DNA of 64,000 nt from Fomes fomentarius. Taxonomy: Eukaryota > Basidiomycota > Agaricomycetes > Polyporales > Polyporaceae. The DNA lies in assembly GCA_022606135.1 (NCBI GenBank), contig JABYQN010000003.1, positions 2,046,001 through 2,110,000 of the forward strand, read 5' to 3'. A model generated the notes under the pieces. That model searched no databases, had not been told where the DNA came from, and worked only from the letters and a program-made list of their open reading frames with translations. Below, piece by piece: positions 12,283 through 22,290 of the stretch (within the stretch, counting starts at the first letter, position 1; each line of letters starts with the position of its first letter). Both the position numbers and the translations under genes were made by a program.

Positions 12283-13591
12283 GCAGGACGCAAGTTGAAG
12301 TATGATGCAAGAAGGGAGGATGGCACAAGCGCCATGAGCCTGTCAAGATCTCAGGAGATAGACGCCAGTTGCGGCTTTCTGCGATTGGCTGGGCACAAGT
12401 GCCTCACCCCTCTGATCCCACCGTCATCTCCCCGTCCGACTCTGGTCTTCCCCTCTCCCCAGCTTCTCCTTGCTCTTCCTTCACCTCTCAAACATATTGT
12501 ACGCTTGGTTCTACTCAGACACAGTGTCTCTGGCCAAGCGAGCGGGAGCGTAGTCCTCAACAAGCTCGCTGGCGTGCCTCTGCTTATCTCTCCCACTCGT
12601 GTACCAACGCTTCTAGACCTCGCCATTCTATATCAACGACGGACTCCACTCGACCGACGTTGCCGACTATTTATCCGTCATACTGACTTTTTGTTTGACA
12701 TTCTAAGTGTGCTACCCTGGATGATTCTGTGGTGCGGGACGTGCGAGCGTAGTTCTCCGAATCGGTCCTCGTCGCTTGCTCTCTTGTTTCAAGAGGTGAG
12801 TCCAAGATATCTCAGACATTCTTCCAAATTTGTGGGTCTTAGGCTCGTCACCAGACGGTTAGTATCTGCCTCGAACGGGGGAAACCCCTGAGATAGAGGC
12901 AGCGGCTAACCGTCTGGTGGAGTTCGCATACCTGGATACCATGGGTGACACGTTCTCTAGACATTCCTCAAGTATGTCCCACTCTTCCTTCGTTCATTTC
13001 CATGCGTCATACTCCCACTGTTGGCCCGGGTTACTGCACATCAGCATGTGTGCCCAGCGCCATGTCCGGTCGCTCTCGACTGGAGGCATGGCGCTAGCCA
13101 CGTGCACACCAGTGCATGTTATCGGGAGTATCTTGAGCATTGTCTTCGCTTGATATGCAGAGAATCACATAAAGAGTCTGAAGAGGTTACATGAGCAGTC
13201 CAAGGTTAGGTGTCGAAGATGCGAAGCGGGACGGGATTTTGAGTTACTCGCCCGGTAACACAGTCGCCGAACTTGCATCCCGCGCCAATTTCTGTCCGTT
13301 TAGGCCTCTTTGTGAACGTGACGAGGCTCAGTCGATCGTATCGTTTGGTGGCCCTTGATTCTTGACATACTTCGCGTGGTTCTCGATGCGTATCCTATCG
13401 CATTCGTCCCTCTTGATGATGGTCAGCTCTTTGAGAGTCTGTTTGTCTTTGCTTGGTCCTGGTTCGGCAACTTCCGGATCCGCCATTCACCGCTCATACG
13501 CCGAAGTATCCATCTGCTGGCCCTGCCATCGATCCCCGACCCCGTCGCCGCTTGCAGAACTCCTGGCTCCACTACGTGACGGTATCAGGAT
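12283..13591. other. Gene-poor interval with a strong hairpin
   Basis: Between BTB gene 2 and the copper transporter. Open frames such as 12250-12891 (+) lack codon structure and any recognisable domain. Several splice-like signals (GAG|GTGAGT near 12795, GATATGCAG near 13160) would fit a non-coding or poorly conserved spliced transcript. The prominent structure is the inverted repeat at 12849-12919. Confidence 0.4.
12849..12919. repeat. 71-nt perfect-stem hairpin
   Basis: A 14-bp perfect arm (CACCAGACGGTTAG, 12849-12862) pairs with 12906-12919. After a 3x3 internal loop, 7 more pairs follow (CTGCCTC with GAGGCAG), and a GGGG-AAA-CCCC mini-stem sits in the apical loop. The shape resembles a small-RNA precursor or a tiny foldback element. 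No coding model explains the symmetry. Confidence 0.7.
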
Positions 13592-14250
13592 ATGTCCACC
13601 ATGACCTCGTCCATGAACGGTATGATGGTGCCGTGGCTGCACTTCCCAGGAGGCGACAACCTGTTTTTCGAGAGCTGGACTCCTTCGTCCCCTGGTGCAA
13701 TCGCAGGAGCTTGCATTGGCCTGGCCCTCCTGGCTATCGCTGAGAGATGGGTGAACGGTACACGCGGAGTCCTGGACGTCCGTTGGAAGAGGTATGCCTG
13801 ACGAATCCCGTCGCGCGCTGACGGCTGACGGAATCTAATTCATTGTCCAGAGCCTTGTCCTCGGCTCCGTTCTCACACCCCTCCGAAGTTGCTTGCCACA
13901 CCACTTCTTCTACCCTCCCGCTCTCCCAGGGCACGTCTTTTGATGGGGCGAAGGCATCGCAGAGCTCCGTCCGCTCCGACTCTGAGCGCGTGCCGCGGAC
14001 GCTACCCCCTTTCATCGCGTCGCACGACATAGTACGCGGCGCGCTCTTCGCATTCCAGTCGTTGCTCCTATACATCTTGATGTTAGCTCTCATGTACGTC
14101 GTCCCGCTGTCACGTCGCGCTGATTGGGGGAACTGAACAGCTTCCAATAGGACCTTTCAAGCTGCGTTCCTGATTTCGATCATCGGCGGGCTGTTGATTG
14201 GGGAAGTACTATTCGGCCGTGTTGGCGGCAAGGGTCATATTGGCCACTGA
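13592..14250 (+). CDS. Ctr-family high-affinity copper transporter
   Basis: Three exons (13592-13791, 13851-14093, 14151-14250) close exactly into 180 residues. The N-terminus is methionine-rich (MSTMTSSMNGMM), as expected of an extracellular Cu(I)-collecting segment. A first membrane helix follows (residues ~30-50). Then comes a cytosolic Ser-rich loop, a second helix carrying the pore-lining MxxxM motif (MLALM) and a third helix with GxxxG (GLLIG). Those two motifs are diagnostic for the trimeric Ctr channel (PF04145). The transporter imports reduced copper across the plasma or a vacuolar membrane. The next gene downstream on the same strand, 425 bp away, encodes a BIM1-like copper-binding protein, which supports a role in copper acquisition. 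I saw no copper-responsive promoter element I would vouch for. Confidence 0.92.
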
Positions 14251-14675
14251 GTTACGGTCGGGTTGTGCGCTATATCACCCCGGCATATGCCATGTCTCTC
14301 TCTATACTCTGAATAAGCATGCGCACTCGAACGTGTCTGTTCATATCTTGATGTGGTGGTATGGAAGGTAGTGGGAGAGTGAGTCTTACAGACGGCTCGG
14401 AAGGCTTGCCAGGTCACTCTCACGCACGGGCTTCGTGTCATGAGGACCCCCTGGCGTCACAAAGGGCACACAGATTGCAGGACCTGTAACGTAACCTACT
14501 TAGGGGCAACGCACTACAAACAGCACGGAAAAGTTTTTTCATAGTCGCTTGACCACTAGCGCTCACAGATGCTCTGCTCACGAAGTAACACTTAAGCACC
14601 CTGCTCTTCGAGTTCCCTCTCTGTCACTCTGGCCCCAATCCATTCGTCTGGAGGTACATCGCCAGCTTGCACAGA
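14251..14675. promoter_or_regulatory. Intergenic/promoter region between Ctr and BIM1-like genes
   Basis: 425 bp of non-coding DNA holding the terminator side of the transporter and the promoter of the BIM1-like gene. A TGCTCAC string occurs near 14575. It loosely resembles fungal copper-responsive cores but is too short to call. Confidence 0.35.
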
Positions 14676-15567
14676 ATGCATTTCACCACTGCTGCCTGCG
14701 TATCTAGTCTCATCGCTGTTGTCTCTGCGCACTTCCAGCTTCAGTTTCCTCCTCCTCGTGGTGACTTCGTTGCCAAGAACGAACCCACTTTCTGCGGTTT
14801 GTCATTCGCTCTTACGCTGCACGTACTATGCCTACCGTGCTGACGATCGGGCCAGATGGATACCCTAACGCGGTCACGAATCGTACCACGTTTCCCACCG
14901 CCGGTGGCTTTGTCTCCTTCAACTCGGAGCACCCCAAATGGACTTGTACGTGAATCCCTCCCTCTCCATCCGCGTCACACAGAAAAAATAACCCTTATCA
15001 CACGCTCCCTGGCATCTAGTCGGCGGAATAGTCGCGACGGTACAGAACCCGGACAACTTCGACAACTTCACGGACGGCAGCGGCAACTTCCAGCAGTTCC
15101 TGCCCTACTTCCAGACCACCGCCGAGGGCCTCTTCTGCGTCAACGTCAGCCTCGCATCGGCCGGCATCAGCGGTATCAAGGACGGCGCCAACGTCACCAT
15201 CCAGCTCATCTTCGACGGCGGCGACGGCAAGCTCTATCAGGTTCGTACTCGCTCTCTTTCGCACCGCTCATTGCTCACGCCCCACTCCCTCTGTCTCGTC
15301 CTCCCGCTTTTGAAATGGTAGTGTGCGGACTTGACCCTGTCGGACAACGCTACCATTCCGAATAGCGTCTCGTGCACGAACGCGACCAGCAACGCCGTGG
15401 CGACGCCCGTCACCTCCGGTGTGACTGCTCCCACTTCGACGTCGCCCTCTGGGACGGGCTCTGGTGCGGCGTCGCCTTCGGCGACAGGCAACTCTGCGCT
15501 CCGGAACGCCGCCATCGGAGCCTCCGGCCTTGCTGGCGTTCTCGGCGTTGTTGCTGCCCTTATTTGA
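14676..15567 (+). CDS. BIM1-like (X325, LPMO-related) secreted GPI-anchored copper-binding protein
   Basis: Four exons (14676-14796, 14856-14945, 15020-15240, 15322-15567) give 225 residues. An 18-residue signal peptide ends ...VVSA, so the mature chain starts with His-Phe. That free N-terminal histidine is the hallmark of the copper 'histidine brace' in the X325/Bim1 family. The core contains several conserved Cys and N-glycosylation sites (NFT, NVS, NVT, NAT). The tail is a Ser/Thr/Pro/Gly linker followed by a hydrophobic C-terminus typical of a GPI anchor. X325 proteins are structurally LPMO-like but not known to cleave polysaccharide. Cryptococcus Bim1 helps Ctr1 import copper when copper is scarce. 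The Ctr gene immediately upstream on the same strand fits this. The specific role here is inference. Confidence 0.88.
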
Positions 15568-16117
15568 GAGGTTTCGGCCGTAGTGGCGTTTTTTTTGGGC
15601 TGAGGTCTGCTGTATGTACATCATGGAGAATTTTTGACAGCTTGTGGATTGATTGTATGCGCGTTAGATGATGAGGTGTACGCCCTGATATATTCAACGT
15701 ATGAATTCCACTCCATGTGCGAGCCCTTCTATACATATACAGTGAAAGCAGAGAGATGTGCTTACTGGTAAGCGAGTGCATAATCGGCCTGACGTCCGAT
15801 CATCAGTCCAGAGCACGAATGCCATGCTACGACGACGTACGTACTGTTGCGAAGGGAACAAGACCCTCACGCGGATGATCTGATCCGGGACGACCTGAAC
15901 TACTTACTAGACACTCAAAGTCCATGTTATCCGACTCGAAGAACGGCTAGTGGTATCGTCTGTGGAGCGTGCATGAAGACTTGTGGGTTATAAGGATCTC
16001 TATACATGTTACATGGGTTTATCGCTTTTATACCAGAATCAGTCTCCTATCAAAGATCACAACACCTGCTTCACTTGTACGCCTAACTTACACGCCCACA
16101 AGTTTGACAGAAACAGC
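15568..16117. other. Shared 3' region of convergent genes
   Basis: Non-coding 550 bp between the stop codon of the BIM1-like gene (+) and that of the lectin gene (-). It contains T-rich and TATGTA-type stretches compatible with polyadenylation on both strands. Confidence 0.5.
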
Positions 16118-17281
16118 TCAATTCTTCACCGGAGCAACGGTGTAGCGGAGGTCCCAGGCAGAGACACCGTGCCAGGTGCCCTTCGTCTCCACCTTGACAC
16201 CAGAGCCCTTCGAGCTCCAGTACAAGGTATACGGAACGTCAAGGGTACCCTGGTTGACAACCGCAGTCGCACGGATTGACTCGTGCGGGCCAGCCTTGAC
16301 GGGGAAGGTCGCTGTGAACTCGGTAGTGTACGTGGTAGACTCGCCCCAGGTCCAGGTGTTCGTGCTGGAGACCTCGATGCTTAACTTGCCATTAGCGACG
16401 AAAGGGATACCGACTAGATTTGCACCCTGTATGAGCAATTTGCAGGAGCAGCTACGTCAAACATGGCTCACCGCTGAACTCGGTTCCCACCGTGACCGTG
16501 AATCCGGTGCTGTACTCGAAGCTGCTGGAGTTCGTGACACTCTTGTTGACGCTGAAGCTCATTTCCTGCTCGCGGTCCGTATGGTTCGTGAGGACCTGCT
16601 CTGCGAGCACAATAGGAGTCGACGAAAGTATGATACCATCGTCAAGGTGAAATTCGACCCTATCGACCTTCATATCTTCCCAGATGAAACGGAAGTACTG
16701 GTCCGAGTACGGTTCATTGGCGGGGTGGTTGATGAACTGGGGCTCTAGGGTGGTGCGAGAGACGAGCGCCATTCCCTGGCTGGGCGTTATCAGTCTGACG
16801 TAGCCGGCGTACTGGCCATTGCCGGCTTCAAGCTTGAACCAGCTACGTGACCGTTAAGCATCAATGTTTCAAGCAACGGCACGAATGAGGGGGAATCAGG
16901 CATACTTGTCACCGTACGCGCCATCACCTTGAGCGTGCCCCACACGCGGGTTAGTCTGACGGCGGGAATAGAGCACCCTTCCGCTCTTGCGGCCTTTGAT
17001 CGCAGAGAGGCCGCTGTTGTTCCCAGAGCCGTGCAGCAATGAGAACCACTGATCTGCAAAATCTCCGTTGGAAATGGCGTAATGGCCAACCTCGGGGGAC
17101 AGGGTAGTACGGGAGAAGATTGCGCATAGGCTCGCGTATCCGACGATGCGGAAGAAGAGCCCCTCCGGAGGTATGAAGAGCTCTGCGGCCCTCGGGACAG
17201 CTGGAAGGTGGGATGAGTGACGATCTAGTAGATAGAAAGGTGACGAAAATGCACACCGGGTTTGTTGGAAATGGCGGACAT
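16118..17281 (-). CDS. Pore-forming lectin, LSL-like (beta-trefoil plus aerolysin/ETX-MTX2 fold)
   Basis: Four exons (17257-17281, 16906-17200, 16472-16842, 16118-16413) close into 328 residues, near the usual ~315 of the Laetiporus sulphureus lectin family. The first ~150 residues look like the ricin-type trefoil sugar-binding module, with repeated aromatic, GHY and QWF-type elements. The rest is rich in Ser/Thr/Val beta-strand sequence typical of the aerolysin-like pore module. There is no signal peptide, as is usual for fungal cytosolic defence lectins. Family role: carbohydrate-dependent oligomerisation and membrane pore formation, thought to deter nematodes, insects or other grazers. The last acceptor matters: the CAG at 16427 breaks the frame, the TAG ending at 16414 keeps it. 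A TATA-like box lies ~80 bp upstream. Confidence 0.85.
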
Positions 17282-18180
17282 TGTGATTTGAACACAAGAA
17301 CGGTTGAGTGCGGATGGAAGGCTGGCTTGCTGAAGAACAGGAGAGGGAGGTAAGGTCGTCATATATACCCCAATCACTCCGGCGCTTTGCCGCTTTAGAT
17401 ATCTGACAATCACGTCTAGAGAGCACGACAAGGGAACTGACGTCGATATGCAGATTCACGGTGAGCGTTTGATTCGGAGTGACCTTGACCGTCAAATGGA
17501 AGTCGATTGCAGGGAAGTATGCGCACATCAATGGCATCTGTCCTTTCTGACATTTATAACGGCGTTGAGATATCCAAGTCGAACGCAGACGGTGAGAGTA
17601 AGCACTGCGCCGAAGGCCCATTATCTCCTGACCAGATTGATTCTTGTATACGAGCAAACGTCAATATGATTGGAGGAATGGAAGCTTCTGAACCGCCGGT
17701 GGAGCTATCCACGATCTGCAGTGGTCCAATATGGTACCACACGCCGTCCTGGCTTCAGTCGACTCTGTTCCGATGAATTGTATCATAGCGCCGTCGTCAG
17801 CCATCTTCACGCCGTCGCGTACCACCGTCCCTGCTTCGTCACAACACCTCTAGACTGCTCATGTTGACCTAAACGTACGTCATTGCCGACGTGGGACTGA
17901 CCCATATCTCATACATGAATGTTCGATAAGCACAATAGGACAACCTAGGTGTGACGCTGAGGGTCCTCACTGACCCAGCCAATCTCGCCCAGAAGCTACG
18001 CCTCACTCAACCGTCCTCTGTCCTCAACACGTTGTGCGACGTTTTCGGTCAGGTCGTTCGATTTGTTTTTCGGTCGATATAAAGCCGCTGATGTCAAGCA
18101 CCGGTAGGGTCGACGATCCAGTGGGACAGACATCAACGTAGGCGTTAACACATTCTCCGTCCGGTTACTTAGCGGTAACG
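17282..18180. other. Intergenic interval
   Basis: About 900 bp between the lectin promoter and the end of BTB gene 3. Small frames at 17448-17867 (+) and 17554-17742 (-) have no recognisable domain. I see nothing else. Confidence 0.4.
17361..17367 (-). promoter_or_regulatory. TATA-like box of the pore-forming lectin gene
   Basis: TATATAT read on the - strand, about 80 bp upstream of the ATG at 17281. Spacing suits a fungal core promoter. Confidence 0.5.
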
Positions 18181-19897
18181 TCAGATTTCAAGAACAATCT
18201 GGTTTGCCCGTAAGGGCTGACGTCAGATTTGCTCGTGTATTTCGGATAGACATCAAGTCACTCACTTGGTTCAAAGCTGATATGTGTCGTTGTATCCCTT
18301 CATGCAACGAGATAAGATTGTTGGCGACGACCTGACACTTCGGGCACCACACCCCCACGGGGCTCATCTTCGTCGCGTCAACGAAGAGTACCCCAATCGT
18401 AGGACCGGGCGTCCCCGGTCGAGCCTGATATTTGGTCTGGAGGTCCTTGATGTATGTTTCAATCCAGTGCGCGTTGTGTTCTTTTTCTTTCTTCCCATTT
18501 CTCTTCAGGTTATCTTTGATCTTCTTGTTGGCTGGAGAAAGCGGGGCTGCAGGTGCAGGCGCACTCGTAGCAACTAGAATAGCAGCCCCGTGCTCCAGTA
18601 TGGGCGGCTCTGCATCTTGCTTAAGAGGAGCGACCATGGCAGACGTGATCGAAGACGTGGCAGAGGTTGCGATCTCCGCTAGGTTGGTTATCGCAAGGCG
18701 GCGACATGCATCATAGTATGTAAGGAGACGATGATATGCGATCGCTGGTATGGCCTCCATCTCCGGCACATATACACTCTCGAAATTAGTTTCGAGGGCG
18801 CAACGCGCCGCTTCCTTCGCGCAGTCGGCGTCTCCTGCGCGAATAGCGGCACAGTACGCTCGCAGCGCGTCTGAGGCGGCAATAGCCAACCATGCGCCGC
18901 GCACTGAAGTGAGAGCGGGATCCATGCCGTACTTCTTGAGTGAGACGAGGAGGAACATGAATCGTGAGGGGTCCGCAGGATGGATCACATCGTGTGATAA
19001 GTTGGGATAGCAGAGTTTGAGCATGATAGACAGAATCGAGCTGTCTTCTTCCAGAGGAAGGATTGGGGATTTCGTCGTGTCATTATGGACAAGTTCACCT
19101 ATTCTCTCTTGAAGAACTGGTGACGCCAAGGAGAGTACAGTCTGATGGGCGTGAAACTCGACGTCATCGCAAGAGCGACATATGATATCGGGGGAGGGAG
19201 TCTCGACAAGGACTTGAGGAGCATGCGGCACAGTTGGACTCTCCAGGGAGGCGGAGGCGTCTGGGGGTGATAAGGAGGGATCAAGGAATTTGAAATCCTC
19301 GGGGATCCGACGTTTCAAGCGAAGGTATTCGAGTAAACGGAAGTACTCTCCCGCGCATACCCCGTCCAGCTCCTTGCTGCCCTTGATCTCGAACTTCATC
19401 AGAGACAACCGCTCCGCGGCGATGTGAGCGATGGACTCCAGGCGTAGCCGGCACGCGACGGCCCACGCCTTGAGCGGGAACTTGGCGGCCAGCTTCTCCA
19501 GCCTTTTGGTGAGCACCGTGATGGGTAGTTCCATTTCGAATTTCATCGCCGCGCGTAGCGCGGGCTCGACGTGCTCGAGCGTACGCACGTCTTGCTGGTT
19601 TATGGGATAGCAGATGCGGAGCAGGATCTCTATCGTCTTGCTGTCCTCGGTGACATTGATGATTGGCCGTCCGAGCTTGAGCTCCTGCTACTCGACCGGG
19701 GGTTGCGGCACCTCGAACATACCCTCGAAGAACGGGGAAGCAGCGATGAGTATTTGGCTAAATACATGGAAGTCAACGTTGTCGGCAGTACGCAGGATGA
19801 TGTCCGTATTAGGCTTGTTGAAGGGATAAGGAGCATCTGGACGTTGTGGACTTCCTGAGGTGTTATTGATAGAGTCACAAGGCCCTTCGGAGGACAT
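18181..19897 (-). pseudogene. Double BTB/POZ-domain gene 3, interrupted by an in-frame TAG
   Basis: Reading from ATG 19897, the first BTB domain (NTDIILRTADNVDFHVFSQ) runs for 69 codons and then meets TAG at 19688-19690. The same frame continues without further damage to the end: QELKLGRPII, the rest of BTB 1, a second BTB domain (SPDIICRSCDDVEFHAHQ) and a C-terminal CPKC module. The paralogue at 20313-21650 has CAG (Gln) at the equivalent codon, so one C-to-T change made the stop. A clean intron (18217-18265) near the 3' end still restores a good terminus. This looks like a very young pseudogene, or a gene using an internal start (ATG 19588), or a sequencing error. Stop-codon readthrough is possible but I have no positive sign of it. 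Confidence 0.75.
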
Positions 19898-20312
19898 CTT
19901 TGATGATGAGTAGCAACAACGAAAACTTACAGCTGAGCGTGAGTGGAGTGTTATGCCTCGTGTAATACACGCGGTATGAGCGCTATGTGACCTACGCGGA
20001 ACTCAAGAGCATACATAGCTGACTCAGACTCAAGATACATGACGACTCCAATATATCAAGTACGCGATAAATACATATCCCACTACTATCCTCTCTGATA
20101 GCCACTCGGCTGCGTCAAATGTGCGACTCGACCTAGTAGAGACGACAATCGGTGGCTTGTGTGAAGAGCGACGTAGCGACTAATCCAGGTCCTCTCAGGT
20201 TCTGGGTGCTCAGCACGCAGATGCCGGGGTTTCCACCAACCCCCATCACATAATCACTTCTTCTTACCACCCCGACCACTTAACGAGTCCTCCCTACCAC
20301 CAACCCAATCAC
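19898..20312. other. Intergenic interval between BTB genes 3 and 4
   Basis: About 415 bp, presumably the promoter of BTB gene 3 and the 3' end of BTB gene 4. A C-rich ACCACC/CCACC stretch lies at 20230-20310. No gene seen. Confidence 0.4.
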
Positions 20313-21650
20313 TTAGCTCCTCCTCCCGTTGGGCCAAATCCATGCTGGTTCTACGACGGCCTTTCGTTTTGCGGCACAATCCGAAAGCGTCCGAAGGCGG
20401 TGGTATGCCAATCCCGAGGTGTGCTCGAATTCGGGAACGTACACACCATCTAGAGGTTTATCCAGAGCGTGCTGCGCTGCCTCTTTCGCGCACGCAGCGT
20501 GCCCAGCCTGCATAGCAAGGCAATAGGCACGCAGAGGTTCCTCCTTCGCGGCGACGCTCCAGAGACGTTTGAGTAGGGAGTGGATGAATGCTAGCTCGTG
20601 TCTTTCTGCGGCAGCAAGGAGGCGGGCCAATTGTGGAAGAGTTGGTTTGAAAGACGACTGAAATATAACCTGGTAACAGAACCGAAGCAGAGCTGCGACG
20701 ATGACGCCGGTCTCCGCGAACCGGAGAACGGGCAACGAATTCGACGACGCAGCCCCTTGGATCTCTATCGCCTCCGATATCGAAGAGGGAGAAGTGCGGA
20801 AGACTGCTCGGTGCACGGGAAAGCGGACGTCATCCGAAGAACAGACGACGAGGTCATGGTGGGGCAAGGTGTCTAAGCGTTGTTGAACATCGGCAATGAT
20901 ATCTGGGGGTTCTTCCTGTTTGTTCGCTCCTGAGTGAGGGATGGTAGTAGATGCAAGGGGGGTGAGGAACTGAAACTGTGGGCTGACCCTCCCTTTGAGA
21001 CGGCAAAACTCGTGCATGCGGTATACGTCACCAGCCGTTATTCCTTCCATCTCGCCAAGGATGTCGAAATCTGGCGGCGTCCATAGGTCGGAAGGGGCCA
21101 GACCGTAAAACATAGAGGGACCGTGAAACATAGGGACCAAATAGTAACGCATACGGGTCGGACAGTAACGCATGGCTACTTCACGAGCGACATCCTCCAG
21201 ACCAAGACGGCAGGCGATAGCCCATACACGTGTAGGCTGAGTGGACAACACCTTCTTCAAGTCCGCGAGGAGCACAGTCGTCGGCAACTCCATCTCGTAC
21301 TTCATCGCAGCACGCAAAGCGGACTCGATCTCCTCCAGAGTACGCTCCCTCGGCTTGTAAACGATGGGATAGCATATCCGGAGGAGCGTCTCTATAACCA
21401 CACTGTCCTCGCTCACCGGGATGATCGGCCGTCCAAGCTTGAGCTCTTGCTGCTCGCTGGGGGGCTGAGGCATCTCGAACATCCCCTCAAAGAACGAGGA
21501 CGCGGCGGTGAGGACCTGGCTGAAGACGTGAAAATCGATGAGGTCGGAGGTGCGGAGGATGATGTCGGCGTTGGACTTATTGAAAGGAGCGGGGGCCGTG
21601 CGCGACCGCGGATTGGAACCAGCGATGATGGAAGTAGGGGTATCAGGCAT
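20313..21650 (-). CDS. Double BTB/POZ-domain protein 4 (short C-terminus)
   Basis: Single-exon gene of 445 residues. The first BTB domain starts at residue ~27 (NADIILRTSDLIDFHVFSQ) and carries LLRICYPIVYK. A helical region with RVWAIACRLGLEDVA follows. The second BTB domain begins near residue 265 (HDLVVCSSDDVRFPVHRAVF). It is the nearest paralogue of the interrupted gene downstream (18181-19897): both share the leader (APAPFNKSNADII versus DAPYPFNKPNTDII) and the PQPP linker. Compared with the other three, it ends shortly after the second helical region and lacks the C-terminal Trp/Cys module. It is either truncated or has dropped that module. Function is inferred from the domain only. Confidence 0.82.
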   Translation of the reverse strand: MPDTPTSIIAGSNPRSRTAPAPFNKSNADIILRTSDLIDFHVFSQVLTAASSFFEGMFEMPQPPSEQQELKLGRPIIPVSEDSVVIETLLRICYPIVYKPRERTLEEIESALRAAMKYEMELPTTVLLADLKKVLSTQPTRVWAIACRLGLEDVAREVAMRYCPTRMRYYLVPMFHGPSMFYGLAPSDLWTPPDFDILGEMEGITAGDVYRMHEFCRLKGRVSPQFQFLTPLASTTIPHSGANKQEEPPDIIADVQQRLDTLPHHDLVVCSSDDVRFPVHRAVFRTSPSSISEAIEIQGAASSNSLPVLRFAETGVIVAALLRFCYQVIFQSSFKPTLPQLARLLAAAERHELAFIHSLLKRLWSVAAKEEPLRAYCLAMQAGHAACAKEAAQHALDKPLDGVYVPEFEHTSGLAYHRLRTLSDCAAKRKAVVEPAWIWPNGRRS

Positions 21651-22290
21651 GACTGCCGTAGAAAGACAACAGAGGAGTGTGTGTTATGCTCGCGATATAA
21701 TCGCCAGTATTGTTGAGACAGATGAGAGGGAGAAAGGCGAGAACGAGTGCGCAATAATGAATGGGGCTACTTGTACCACAACATGTCCGACGCCCAAGCG
21801 AAGAAGTGGCACGAGCCCGGCCAGGAGGCTGCAGCAAGGCCTAATATCCACTCGTCAGCATGAAGCAAGGTGGCACGACGGGCAATAGCGGATGTTCCAC
21901 CGCCGTACTTAAGTGATGAATCTTGTAAAACAACCGTGACAGAACTCCTGTCACACACTTCAGTCCTGAAAAGGCATTACGTAGCCATAGCCTCGTCTGA
22001 AATGCCCTTTTCCAGCCGTTCTTATCGAGCACTAATATTATGTGATGCTTTTGCTGGGACCTGAGCCAACCTTGTAAACAGGACGGTGACAGGAGTCCTG
22101 ATCGCTCATGTTACAAGGTTCTAGGGCGCGATTACATGGGCTCGGAACTCGGAGAAAGTGACGACCGAAGAGCTCACCTCATCATCCTATACTTATCACT
22201 TCGCAGCGAAACTCACTCAGACCAAGAAAGGCATTCCAACCTGCAAATATCCCTCAACAGGCGAGAGACCACACGACCACCGCCGGGCAG
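21651..22290. other. Intergenic interval with small inverted repeats
   Basis: Promoter of BTB gene 4 and 3' side of VPS9. It contains two related palindromic motifs around CTTGTAAAACA...GTGACAG (about 21922-21958 and 22069-22118). No gene. Confidence 0.45.
22070..22118. repeat. Nested palindrome
   Basis: CCTTGTAA (22070-22077) pairs with TTACAAGG (22111-22118), and inside it CAGGAC (22079-22084) pairs with GTCCTG (22095-22100). A sibling copy at about 21922-21955 keeps CTTGTAAAACA and GTGACAG...CTGTCAC. Confidence 0.6.

Noticed and set aside
12250..12891. 213-codon + strand frame
   Set aside because: Overlaps the start of BTB gene 2 on the other strand, has Ser/Pro/Leu-biased composition and no domain.
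16427..16429. CAG acceptor for the last lectin exon
   Set aside because: Puts the last exon out of frame; the TAG acceptor 13 bp further restores frame and family spacing.
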